Part shown: positions 47,228-59,700 of the stretch, piece by piece
Numbering within the stretch: the first letter of the stretch is position 1
How the letters are laid out: each line of letters opens with the position of its first letter
Source: Diprion similis
Lineage: Eukaryota; Arthropoda; Insecta; Hymenoptera; Diprionidae
DNA length: 64,000 nt
Direction: 5' to 3'
NCBI RefSeq assembly: GCF_021155765.1
Contig: NC_060110.1
Coordinates: 21,350,001-21,414,000 of the forward strand
Notes under the pieces: model-generated
Database searches by the model: none
What the model was told of the DNA's origin: nothing
Seen by the model: the letters and a program-made list of their open reading frames with translations, nothing else
Made by a program: the position numbers and the translations under genes

Positions 47228-50200
47228 AGAAATTCCGCAAGTTCTACAAGCTAATGAACACGCACAAAACGAAAGTGATATTCTATTCATGCACACTGTT
47301 GAAAAATAATTTTCAATTTGCAAAATCAGCTTGCAAAATTACATATTAAATTTAGCGATGTGTCTGAATTAAGTTTATGATAGAAATTTTTGATTTTACT
47401 AAAATTTATAAGAAAAACAGAAAGACGTCATTTGAATTTACTAAATTGTGTAGTAAATTTATTCTGCTTTTGAATTGAGTACACGTATGGTGAATTCACT
47501 GTTCCGTGTGCGGAAAAAATTTCCAATACAGAGTATAGGAAGTTCCGTACAGAAATTTTCAAAAACGTACGCCGAGTTTCACGAACTGAAATTTTTCCAA
47601 CGACGACCCTAAATGTGGTGCAATTTACGCGTTGCAAGCGTTTCGGTAATTCGGAGGATAATTTTCTGCTGATGACCAAATATCATTAAACTAGTTCTTA
47701 GGAACGATTGTGATTTTTCGTTTGGAAATTTGACCGAGTCACTTCTGAATTTCTGAGAAATTTATTACGGAAGATATTACAGAAAAGTCTTGGAAATTCA
47801 CCGTTTTTCCGGTTTCATTCCAGGGATTTTCGTTCGCAGACCTCATTCCGATAATCCAACCCGCAAACATACGCCCTCATCGCTATTTAGATCCACTCTA
47901 GGGAGACTTCGCTCTCTTTTGCTTCGCTTCCTCCATTTCAAGATCCGCGTATGTTTGTCGTATGCACGTTGTGCATATTTGCACAGCACACAACGCAGCA
48001 GGCAGTTCTTCTCGGTGGCTTAGCGTCTCGAATCCTAATACATCGTCGCGTTTTTTCTTTTCTTTTTTGTTTGTTTTTTGTTTGTGAGATAAACAAGTTC
48101 TTTCCTGGGCATACATTCGCTTAGATTTCTTGAGTTTCTTACATTCTTAGGCAGAATTTATCAACGCAAACGTAACTGTGCAAGTCGTTATCAGATTGTA
48201 AACAAAGGTGTGAATCAGGTATAGGAAATTGGCAGAATTAAGCTCTGCTAATTTTTCAAATCATACCGGATGCGGATCCCCCGCCAGTTGACAGCTGTCG
48301 AGTCGGTCTAGTTATTACCGAGAGAGCGGTAGAATCAACATAATTTGCGAACAGGTCTTGTCCGCGGTGGAATTGAAGGGGAAAAATTTTTCCCCGCTGT
48401 TTAGTTTTAATCAAAACTTAAGAGACTCATCGAGCCCCCCTCAAGTTTCACGTATATCAAGCACCACTACGTGCAGACATTTATATGCACGCAGGAAGCT
48501 ATTCGACCTCGACTCCGTGCGAAACTCGGGAGAAAAATCCGAGGGAAGACGGAAGGAGGAAAAGAAGAAATTAGTAACCACTTTTCCGCAGTACAGAGTC
48601 GGCGCGTATTTACTTTTAATTTGAAACTTTGTTTATGCGACGGACTCCAGACGGATACGGAATATCTACGTTGATGCGTTTACTTTCAAGGGAAACCGGG
48701 CGATTCGACCTGCTGCAGCTCCCAGACGCCTCAGGCAAAAACGGAGCTTCCTCCTCGTCATGCGTATGACGTCATACCGTCGTGAATGTGCAATTACAGA
48801 GCAATCATTTCCGCTCTCTTATCCGTGCGTTCCTTACAGTTTCGAGTTCCACGCTGCTTCTGCACAGCTCTAATATCGCTCAGCTTTGAATTCCCAGTGT
48901 CTTCTGAACCCCCTGAGCTGTAAAGCAACAGGTACATGACCACATTATTGAACAGTTGGATGTGTCTATGAAGCAGACTTTTGTGGGAGCAAAGAGCGAG
49001 TCGAGGCTTCCGCTGTGGCGCAGATTGATTCGTAATTTGAAATGTTCCAAAAACGTAGGAATCCGAGTTTTTTTGTGGCGATACTTGAAGCAAAGAAATC
49101 GAAGCTTGACGAAACATCGAAGTTCCGAAAGAGCAAAACGTCGAGAGAGCAAACAAGTGAAAGTTCCGAAAGTGCGAAAACGAGAATATTTGAAAATTTG
49201 GGACATCGAAGTTCTGAATTATCAGTCAACAGTAAAATTTCACCACTTTTATCTTTTCTTGTTCAAATGGACGATGGTGGAGGAAAAATAGTAGAGCCAA
49301 TGACACGAAGAATGTTTTCCTCTTCCTTTTGCCGCGCGTGCTCGGCAGACTGTGAAAACGCTACAATAATATTCATTTTCGATGCAGTATACGATTCTTT
49401 TTACTCTCCCTCTTTTCCGACCTCCCTTGCCTGTCTCGAGAGCCGGACATTCGCCGACTTTCGTGATGCGAGGCTTCGGGCCAGATCCATCTGGCAGTCG
49501 TCCAAAAAACCGAAAACCCTGCACATGAATATGCGAAGCTCTCTTTCAATTTTTAACCGGAGTTACCCGATTGTCTGGTTTTTCCATCCGCCGAGCCCTC
49601 TTCACGACAACTCGAAGCATACACCAAGGGAAGGAATTTTGGGTATTTGACTGTTAAAATGTAGGCGGAATTTCAATTTTTAAAACAATTCATTTCACTA
49701 TTTCAAGCAGAGTTGATTTTTGCAGACAATTCTGCACAGTCAAGTTGACTCTTTCCTATTGTGGATGACACGTGGTTTTACGTGATTGATCCAACTACGT
49801 TACAAAAGTTGTCGTTGAGTCTTGCTAAAATGTTTACTTGAAAAATAGTCATCTCAATTGAATGCTTATTTCTGAGCAGATGATCCCGCAGAATATTGGC
49901 AAGGAATTGCCCCGCAGTTCGACCTAAGCGATATTCTGCAAGGACGTGGAACGTAACGTTTTGACATCAATATTTTACTCGTTTGTCGAGTCTCACTTTA
50001 CATCCTCTCGAGCAATTTTCAATTTCACGACTTGAGTCTTCCCATTGTTGCACGTGCTATTGTTTCGCATCAGTGCGATTGTTGTTTTGTATTTACCCCG
50101 CAAATTGATTAAGAAATATGTTCCGGTACGAGGGTGCGCCAATTTCCTCGATGCTTGCGGTTCAATCGATGCGGTTCAATATCCGTCCCCGGTGTTTTCA

Positions 50201-52434
50201 GTTAGCTTGGAATAACAGGCAGCGCTGCATGAGCTGCGGGCTATTCGCAAGGGCTGCGGATATGCGAACTAAAGTATTGAAGACAACGTGCAGCGAATAC
50301 TGCCTGAAGCGGACGAGTCGCGCTCGAAACACATCAAAAAACATCTCAAACCTAAGTTCATTCGATTCCAGAAGCTTAATGACTTGCAGTAAATCCATAT
50401 GAGAAATGAATTTTTAATGTCACCGCAGGACGATCAGAGAAGGATGAATAAGCAGCTGGACGAATCAGAATTCCTACGAGTTTGTTACAGTGACAAAGGA
50501 ATCTAATATTTTCACTGTACACGGTTAAAAGCTATAAGTGGAAGTAGATCAGGCTCATCAGTGACTTCGGAATACCTCTGCTAATGGAAGAATGTCGTTC
50601 GACGAGCACTCGAAATTCTTGGATGAAAAAAATGAATGGCCTGACACACGTTAAACGGTCTTGAAACGGGTCAACCGGTCAATCAGAAGCAAATGGCCAG
50701 AACCATTCGGTTGAAAATGAGATGCACAATCCGCGAGGTGAGTTGCCAAAAAATCGAGTCTCAACTCCCGACAACCTGAAATTCGGGAAGCATTTCGCAT
50801 GATTAGAACAATCTGCAAATATCGACTCACAAGGAGTGTGTCAAGTCAAAATGCGTCGAATCAAAAACGTGACAAAAAAAAAGTAAAACAGTGCGAATGA
50901 AACTGGTCAAGTTAAATCCCATTCAAGAAACTATCTGTGATTGAATTATTGATTGTAAACACCTTGTTATTAACATCAAAGAAATCAAATTGTTCCAGTA
51001 TTTTTTTACTGAAAAATTCGTGTAGCTAGTCTGTTTCTGTTTAAAAATAGCTCGTTTTAATTGTAAATGAATTCTCTTACAAATTGTCTGAGACAGATTC
51101 TTTCTCGAGTTCATCAATTGGCGAAAAAAAAATATGATTCATACAATCGTAGAAATTTACAGATGTTACACGTGTGATTCGACAAGAATTACGTTATTAT
51201 TAATCATATTTTGACTTGAATGATCTGCGCAGAATTCATTGAAGAATAAAATCAGTTACTGTTCGATAAAATCAAAAAAGGCAATATGGATTTTATTGGT
51301 AAAAAATTGTAGAATAATGAGATTCCTATGACGTAGTTAAAACAACGAGGCTGAACGAGGTGTTTAAATTTGAATTTCAGTGCTTCGATATTCTTTCCTC
51401 TCCATCACGGGAATTTTAACAGTTGATTGTAACTACATAAGCTCCAGTTACACTGTTTAAAGCTCTGTTTCGTCACGTCTTTGTCTCAGCACTTTTCCAA
51501 CCTGACTGTATACCCCGTGCACCCTTAATTCCTGATGTGGTTAATGCGCGATCCGACAAAGACGTCAAATTGAATTCGCGTCCAAAAAATTTGGGATCCC
51601 GAGCGGGTCACTCCGTATAATTACGAAGTAAGTCGAGTGAGGATCGCGCTGACGATGTGGGAGCTTCTTCCGGTAGGATCGCGTGCTGTAATCTATTCCC
51701 GTAAACGAGACCGGCGCCTCGCCTCGGAGATTGGCGGTTCCGCGTCGCCCATGACCAGCAGCCATTGGGTCAAGTGGGTCTGTAATCCAGCGAATTAGGC
51801 CCATTCCATCCCCAACTACGGGGGTTGCCCCCCGTTAAAATAGTTAGCGCTGAATCCCTTTGAGCGTCGTGAAATCACGACTCGAATTAATTACAAGCAG
51901 AGACCATGGTGTCTCGTAAAATTTTTGTTTTTCTCGTAGAATTTTAGTGGCGAGTTTGACGAGGATTTCATTCACCCGCTGCCGCCGATATGCATTTTCT
52001 TCTGAAAAACACCGCAACGAACAAGAAGCTCTTTATTTAACCGTTTCATACCGGCTGGCCGACCGATAATCGTTGATTCGAATATATTCTAAAACTCTGA
52101 GTACCTGCGACTTGAAAATTCCGTTGTCTATGTGCACTTTCAGCAATCGATGTTGGAAGTAATGAATATTTGTTGACCTGATGAAAACGCAAGCATGGTA
52201 TGAAATGATGGATAGCGATAAAGGCCATCCACTTCAATTGATAAGAATGAATCCCGACGTGATTTAAGTGTGGATCTATTTTTAGCAACGTTGACGTAGG
52301 AGAGAAAAATCCATCGATAGAAACGGTGACCTTTTTACGGCGATAAAATAAATGATAAGGAATTATTATAACGAAAATAAATGAAGATCCGTGGCGTGTC
52401 GTCGAGTCTGGTGGTTGGCTGGCTGTGTCTGTAT

Positions 52435-52435
<1 letters not shown>

Positions 52436-52473
<38 letters not shown>

Positions 52474-52497
52474 ACGAAAGAATGAAAGAAAGAAAGA
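52436..52497. repeat. (GAAA)n microsatellite
   Basis: About fifteen GAAA units with two single-base interruptions near the right end. The antisense serine/phenylalanine/leucine frames through it are repeat artefacts. Confidence 0.95.
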
Positions 52498-54669
52498 CCC
52501 GCAGTGATATATTCGGACCCTTCATCTATCATCGCTTGTCATCAGGACCGACGGGACGCAGACGGGCAAGAATCGGGGAGCCTGAACAAGAGGAGGAGAT
52601 AAAGCAAAATGAAAACAAAACACATAAAAGTGAAAGTGAAATAAGAGAAAAATACAAGTCACCGAGGATGCGGGCCGATACTTTTGATCTCTGTCCTTTA
52701 TCAGCCCTCCTCCTCTGTCGGCGCCGACTTTCTTCTCCCTCTTAAAGTCGAACTGCAACGCCGCAAGCTCATGCAAAATCCCGCGTCGTATGGGAGGGAT
52801 TTGAGGAAAGTGGGCACCTTAAAATTTTTGATATCAAAAAATTTGGGGGCAGAGTGGGCCCCTTGAAATTTTTCAAATAACTCAACTCGTCAAAGTCAAA
52901 TGATTTTCCGAGCTTCAATTTATGATTAGTTTTTGTCGAGAAAGTTAGATAATAATTTAATATAATTGTTTATAAGAAAAGTAAACATTTTATTCTGTTT
53001 CTAAGCATTATTTTCTTAAGGGCCCACTTTGCCCCATCCTCCCCTATACGTATATTCGCAGTCTGTGAAACTTGAAGCTTTTTCAGAACTCGACTGCGCG
53101 AATACACCGTAAACCCCCGCAATCTGTACCCCCATAGACGTTTTCACTGACGAGGGTGTCTTACGTTCATGTTCCACTCGCATTATATGGGCCGTTCCCT
53201 GCAGTAAATTCGACCCTCGCCATATTCACTATAGCACTGGAGAAAATTTCATGCGTTTCGATTGCCAGAAAATTTAAAGAAAATGGTTACCTGTATAATA
53301 GCGATTTAATTATTCCTGATACCGCAAAAAAATTTTGATACAAGTAACCGTTTAATCGGATTATAATTCTGATTCCCAAATGCGATATCTTCGATATCTC
53401 CGATCATATTCTATCTGTACCTAGAAACAGAATCTGTCTCAGCAATTTGCTCTCACTTATGACAGTCGAAAAACGATTGACTTCAGCTTTCACCCCGTAA
53501 ATTCGAAAAAATAGTTTTTTAGTACACTAGACCCGGCGCGGAATGCCCCGTATATCTTGCGGATGCTGGACAGGGCGGGCAGATCCAGGGGTACAAAGCC
53601 GGCTCAATGGCGTCTAAAACGTATCCCGAGTCCCCCGCACAATTGCTTTTGCCGTTGCCTTTGCTTTCGCGCGGAGGGCGTGCAGCCCTTTTCCATTAAG
53701 ATTAGCGAGCTAATGGCACCACGAGGACCAGACGCGCATACTGGTCTTACACACACGTACCGTGGGTGCAACGTGTCCTCGCCATCCCTCTCCGAGAGCC
53801 ACCCCCATCCTCCGGGCACTCGTTTCCGCGCCAACTTGAGTATATATACCCCCACGTCCTAATGTTGCAAACAATGAAGAAGGGCCCCAGTCCCGTAATT
53901 AGAGTTAGCAGTCACCCGGGGGTGTTTTGGGGGTCCTTCCGGATCTCCTATGCGGACAGAGAAACGCGATTGTGGAATAAAGACGGGGGGGTTGAAGTCC
54001 GGAGTCTTTTCACCCTTAGCATGACGTAAGATGAGTTCGCTTTGAGGGCTTATACAGTCAGTATCTCATTTTATTTACCATCATTTTCTACGGATTTCTC
54101 AAGTTCGATTTCTTCTGGGAAGCGAAAAACTTCCCTGAGGTTTATACGGAAGCCCTTATTGTGTGATTTGTGCGAACAATCACGAGTCGGGGGGAAAATC
54201 GTCTCCTGCATCTTTTATCCTGCAGATCAGTAACGAGTGGGATAAACTTTTGCAGAAATCGTTGAGTTTTACAAACTTCTTACGCAATATTATATTCGGA
54301 CGTGAAAACCGCTTACGTCACGCGAACGGAAGTGTGAACAGGTGCCACAAACAGGGAACATTGTGTTCACGTAGCTTGAACGGTGTTTTCCTTTTTCCTT
54401 GTTCGCGCGTTTCCTTTTTTCTTCTATTAGTGACAAAAATCTATCGCGTTTTGGAGCGCAAAAATCGAGGTTGTAAAAGAGTAAGCCGAGTGCCGAAGGG
54501 TTTACAACTTAATTCAAGTGCCGTGTAATACGAATGAAGGGTATCACGATAAGTCCTGCCTGATATTGAGCAAGCATTGTCAAATTGTACGAGCAAGATG
54601 ATACTTATTGTTAGTTATAAAATAATTTCGCGCACTTTTGATGAGCTAATTGATTGCTACCGATAAACA

Positions 54670-54684
54670 CCCCCCCCCCCCCCC
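54670..54684. repeat. C15 homopolymer followed by CCCT repeats
   Basis: Fifteen consecutive C, continuing as TCCCTCCCCTC; the complementary strand is G-rich. Confidence 0.9.
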
Positions 54685-55134
54685 TCCCTCCCCTCGTAGA
54701 GCAAATCTTTCTAGTTTCCATGTTACAAGTGCTGCGTATTTTCTAACGCTGCCAGTAATATCGACGTTTTCTTTGACTCTTTGAATAATTCGGTTAATAA
54801 TCACTCCGAGAACATGTCAGTATTTACTTTCCAAAATTATCCCCAGTACGGTCATTTCACCCTTTTACACGAAAAATTTTAGATGTTCTCGCAACGGTCA
54901 AGATTCAAATATCTTCTTTTACAAATTGGGAGAAATGTAATATTATTTGGTAGATAACTGTTGAAGGGAAATAAAAAGCGTGAAAGCTGCTAACTTCAAC
55001 CTCACTACATTTGACTGGTTTTGCTGCAACGTGAACTCTATTTGCTGAATTATGCACTGCTCGCAAATGAATAATGTGAAATGTGTTTTCTGATGTGCGA
55101 ACTGTGAACACCCAATATCAATTTTGAAAAAATC

Positions 55135-55198
55135 TCAGAATCTAAGTAGCCGAGAACAAATTTGATGCGTGCATCCTACGGTAATCACCTACCACGAC
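55135..55198 (+). repeat. Duplicated FAR 3-prime flank segment, copy A
   Basis: CAGAATCTAAGTAGCCGAGA and the following bases up to CCACGAC match 61674-61737 with a few substitutions. Copy B lies about 290 bp after the stop codon of the intact plus-strand FAR, so copy A may mark the 3-prime flank of a FAR unit whose exons have been lost here. Confidence 0.75.
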
Positions 55199-56032
55199 AT
55201 GAAGGTCCCCAGGTTCCGACACTTTCAAGGTACAAGTGGATACACACTGTCTGGTATGCTTGGGCTGTCTGGGCTAGTGTGTCAAGAGGTTTGGGCGTCT
55301 CTGACATTGCACTGTACGTTATTCGGCACGTTATTCGGCGCTTCAAGTACAGTCATGAATTAGTTTGAGTCTCTTGTTTTTGTCATTTCAACCGTATGGT
55401 ACAGTTAAGGCAAATGAAATATGTGCAATTCGAGCGAATAATCATTTGGGGGAAAATCCTTCGCGTAATTAACGAGATGACGTGGTTTTGACTCAGTCCA
55501 TCTTCGAGCAGTTGACTCGTGAGCAAAATGACTTGTTTGTCCAACCTTGCAGTCAGGTCGCAGTCTACTTTTTCTCTCAGAGTATTCATTGCGCCGATCA
55601 TGAAAGAATACTCTGATACTAACTGTAATGAACATTTGATCGCTGCTAGACCGTGTGTAACACAGTGGAGACAAATACTTAGCCTTGAGCTTTGCAGATT
55701 ATTTATTCGCTACGTACACAGAGCCGGGAAAAAAATCTGAATTTTATTACCACTTGAAGCACCTGAGTGTGTAACAAGTTACGTAATGTACTTTCATTGT
55801 GAAATGGATAGACAAGTACGCATGAGGCACGATGCTGGTTGCGAACAATGCTGAGCAAGAGCGGTATACAAATTGCATGTGAAAGAAATTGCAAGTGTCT
55901 CATTTGCTGCGATTTATATTCAAACAATACTTCGATACCTTCGGCTTATATGCTTGCACTACCTCTGACACGTAAGTGAGGCATATCTTGCAACAAAACC
56001 CACAGTTTCTCCAAAACCGCAATCAAACCAAC

Positions 56033-56415
56033 ATGTCAGAAACACGACAGTTTTACGCAGGGCGAAACATCTTCATCACCGGTCAGCGTTTTTCACATAT
56101 GAAAAAGTAAATTGCTCTTGGGATGCATCGATTTATTTGCATTGCTTCACCGGGATAATTTAAAATAATTCTGGCCCACGTACAATTGAGACAAGAACGT
56201 GTGTAATTATTGATAATTTCCTGCAGGTGGAACCGGCTTCTTGGGTAAAGGACTGGTGGAGAAGTTGCTCCGAAGCTGTGAAGAAATCAGAATCGCCTAC
56301 CTTCTGGTACAAGAGCGAATCGATTCTCTGCATATGAGATTCAGCGCCAATTATTACGCTATCTAACATTCAAAGAATACGCAAGGAAGTAAAGTGAACT
56401 AAAACGGCATATCAT
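56033..56415 (+). pseudogene. Chimeric FAR fragment: exons 1-2 fused to minisatellite-leader DNA
   Basis: Exon 1 (56033-56081) encodes [16 protein letters not shown] with a GTCAGC donor. Exon 2 starts at 56227 after CTGCAG and keeps the [17 protein letters not shown] motif. It then lacks 24 nt present in the intact sister (8 codons, after YLLV) and breaks off after GATTCTCTG at about 56334. The next ~77 bases (56336-56412) match 36957-37030, the leader of the aspartate-rich frame, and bring an in-frame TAA. Exons 3-10 are absent. The piece lies about 650 bp upstream of the intact plus-strand FAR and in the same orientation, as expected for a deleted tandem copy repaired with DNA from elsewhere in the locus. 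Confidence 0.85.
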
Positions 56416-56727
56416 TTGGTTACATTTCAATTTTGAGAAGACAAAAGTACGCCGAGGTGATACGTCGGAGCGTAACATCTGCTTGACCTGCAAAAGTGTC
56501 GTATCATGATTCACCTTGTTCCCACAATGTTAACCTTAGAAATAAGTTGTATCTTTTTCACAAAAACAGTTTCTTTAGTTTATTATTATTTGCATTTGTT
56601 CGTATAATGCACATGACGTGGGTAAAATGATTCGATTGATTTACATTCGTACGCGTGGTATCTCATCCATAAGTAACGCGAATTGGGCGATAAGGCACAG
56701 AGGCTCTCCACCCGCAATCGAGCCAAT

Positions 56728-59700
56728 ATGTCGGAAATACGACAGTTTTACGCTGGGCGAAACGTTTTCATCACCGGTCAGTATTTCCAAATAAGAAAAA
56801 AAAACTTATTTTCGGGATATTACAATTTTTCTACATTACTCGACCGCTATTATTCAAAAAAATTCTGCCCCACGTTCGATTGTGAGGAAAACGCGTAAAA
56901 TTATTGATCGTTCCCTTCAGGTGGAACCGGCTTCTTGGGTAAAGGACTAGTGGAGAAGTTGCTCCGAAGCTGTGAAGAAATCGAAACCGTCTACCTTCTG
57001 GTTCGTGAAAAAAAAGGAAAAACTGCACAAGAGCGAATCGATTCTCTGCTCCTCGAACCGGTGAGATTTGAGGAAGTTCTTCTAGTGTGTGAGCTGGCCA
57101 TAAACCGCGCATATATCTTTCGCTACAGGTGTTTGACGTTTTGCGGACCAGCTTTCCGAACTTTTCTGAAAAGATTCATCTAGTTGCCGGTGACGTAGCC
57201 TCCGAAGGACTGGGATTATCAGCAGAGGATCGCGAGCGCATTGTCAACGAGGTTTGCAGGATGCACATTGACTCTTCATATCCACTTGTCGGCCCGTGAA
57301 AAGCAGCAAACTCTTTCAGGTTTCCGTGATCTTCCACGTGGCGGCCACAGTGCATTTTACCGAAAGACTGGACAAAGCCATTTCCCTGAACGTCAACGGC
57401 GTTAAACACATGCTGGACATCGCCAAAGCATGCAAGAACCTGGCGGTAAGAGAGGATTTCTTCAACATCTTACAGTGGGGCCAACTGGAGGAACCGGCTG
57501 TCGATTACCACGACGTCTCCCTTCCTTCGACCTGCCAAACACCTCACTCGCCGTCACCTTAACGCTTTTCTGTTTCAGGTCGGGGTTCGCGTGTCGACTG
57601 CTTTCAGCAACTGCGTCCTCGGTAGCATCGACGAAAAGTTGTACGCTCCGCCATTGAGCTACAGGGAGGCGAACGATCTCTGCGAAAATCTGAGGAACAG
57701 TGATATGTCGGAAGACGAGATTGAATCTGTTACGAAATCGTAGGTTTTCGAACTAACTTGTGGCGGCGAGTGCACGGCTGAGGATAGTAATCGAAGTGAT
57801 TAATTGCAGAGTCTTGAAGGGATGGCCGAACACTTACACTTTCACCAAGGCTATCGGCGAAGGTGTCGTCGCCGAATTTGCTCGAGAATTGCCGTTCGCA
57901 GTTTGCAGACCATCGATCGGTGATATTCTTATTCTATGATTGTTCTTACCTTGACTGAAGTGAACGTTGTCCCTAGAATTCCAGTAGACTATTGCATGAA
58001 TTGACAAACGGATTGTGACTCGGATCAAATTGAAGGCTGAATTTTTATTTTCTGATTGTTGTTCTCATAACCATTGCACATTGAAAGACAGCAATAATTA
58101 TCCGTAGTAATGAATTCATACAACGAGCCAACGCCAGGCTGGATTTCCGGTTTTAATGGGCTTCCAGCGATGCTATGTGCAGTTTCTCTCGGCTTAAATC
58201 GCGTCGCTTTGATTGACGATGATGTGAGAATCGATATAGTTCCGGTGGATTATGTCTACAACGCTTTAATTTCTTGCGCTTGGGAAACAGCTGTCACTAA
58301 AGAAAGGTAATGTCTCTGAATCCCGATTCATACTGCCCATTATGTGAAGAAAATCAAAATATAAATGTATATGCGTTATGGAACGCACACTTTCTACAAT
58401 GGAAATACATAAGAATAAAAGTATCACAACCTGCAAAAGTTATTGAGCAATTTTTGGGTCAGTAAATATCTGGTAGTGTAGATTCGACCGGTTTGCTTTC
58501 AGACACCATGAGGATATTTCTGTCTACAATTATGTCAGCGGAAATGAGAAACCAATAACTTGGAGGCAGTTTCGAAAAAATTACGAACGTTCCGGACGTG
58601 AAAAGCCATCGGTTCAAGCGATTTACTATCCCTTCCTTTTATACACAAAATCAAGATTTGTTTGCCAAGTGTTACAATTTCTTCTGAATATTTTGCCAGC
58701 GCTCATAATTGACGGGGTTGCACGAGTGTTAGGAAAACAGCCCCGGTAAGCTTAAAATCCCACTGATATCTGTATACTATGGTCGAGTATTTCCAGGGTA
58801 CAGCCTTTGCGCCATCTCGTGTTATCTTTTTAAATTCTGGACAAGCAAAAGTCTTAAACATATGGGATAGACATGTAGGAAGCACCTTCACTCTTCAATT
58901 ATAATTAAATCATTACATGCAATTTCAGTGAAAAAATTAATGAGTGACTTCGAAGAAGTGCAATTAGATGTTTGTAGAGGAAAGAATATTTCTAAGGGTA
59001 CAACATTATGTACAAGTTTCCATGCCTCTTGAAGAGATTGATGTTAATAATTCTCGCTGTATTTTTGATACGGTAATTGGTGAAACACCAGGCCAAAATG
59101 GCTCAAATAGTAACATCAATCGTTATGACGATGTTATTGAGCTAACAAGGAACACGTCTCAATGTGCCAACGGGGATTTTGATCATATATTTTTCTTGGG
59201 TAGTCGGAGGTCCCAAAAAGAAAACCCTAAGACCGTTCGCCTGCTTTTATTGTAAAATAATTTGCATCACTCCGCAAGCGAAAAATATTTTGATTACACA
59301 AATCAGAACTAGTAGAAATGGAAAGAAAAATTGAGAAAAAAAAATTCAAATATGCATATTTCTTGAAAATCTGAATTCACAGGCAAACGATCTTAGGGTT
59401 TTCTTATTGGGACCTCCGACTACCCAAAAAAAAAATATGATCAAAATCCCCGTTGGCACATTGAGACGTGTTCGTCGTAAGTTTAGAACCTTAGTTTGTT
59501 AAAAAAGTAGAAAATTTGGTGATAAACAATAAATATTCAGGTCATTTATGAAGTGAGGTTCTAAACTTACCGCAATAACAACATAATAATAATTAGTATT
59601 ATTTTTTGAGCTATTTCAGCCTAATGTTTTTCCTAATGCCGTGCCTCAAATACACCGAGAACTGTTCGCAATAGTCTCTTCATGTACATTCGAGACATAA

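Larger units (their letters stand above)
43111..55130. other. 12 kb of mostly unique intergenic DNA between the plus-strand FAR loci
   Basis: No exon was convincing. The longest open frames are 45097-45612 (plus, 171 codons from an ATG) and 49042-49650 (plus, 202 codons). Both have atypical composition, no motif and overlapping antisense frames. The segment 48880-49290 is open in several frames on both strands. Homopolymers and microsatellites occur at 47213-47227, 52436-52497 and 54670-54684. Part of the tract may be regulatory or contain introns of genes whose exons I cannot recognise. Confidence 0.4.

Noticed and set aside
49042..49650. Longest open frame in the window (202 codons, plus)
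   Set aside because: No motif, no splice context, an internal repeat-like start and extensive overlap with antisense open frames.
52046..52532. Serine/phenylalanine/leucine-rich antisense frame of 159 codons
   Set aside because: Its distinctive part is the translated GAAA microsatellite; the rest has no support.
58968..59255. 95-codon frame in the left arm of the intron 8 inverted repeat as a real gene
   Set aside because: The ATG is missing in the other copy and most differences between copies change amino acids, so no protein-level constraint is evident.
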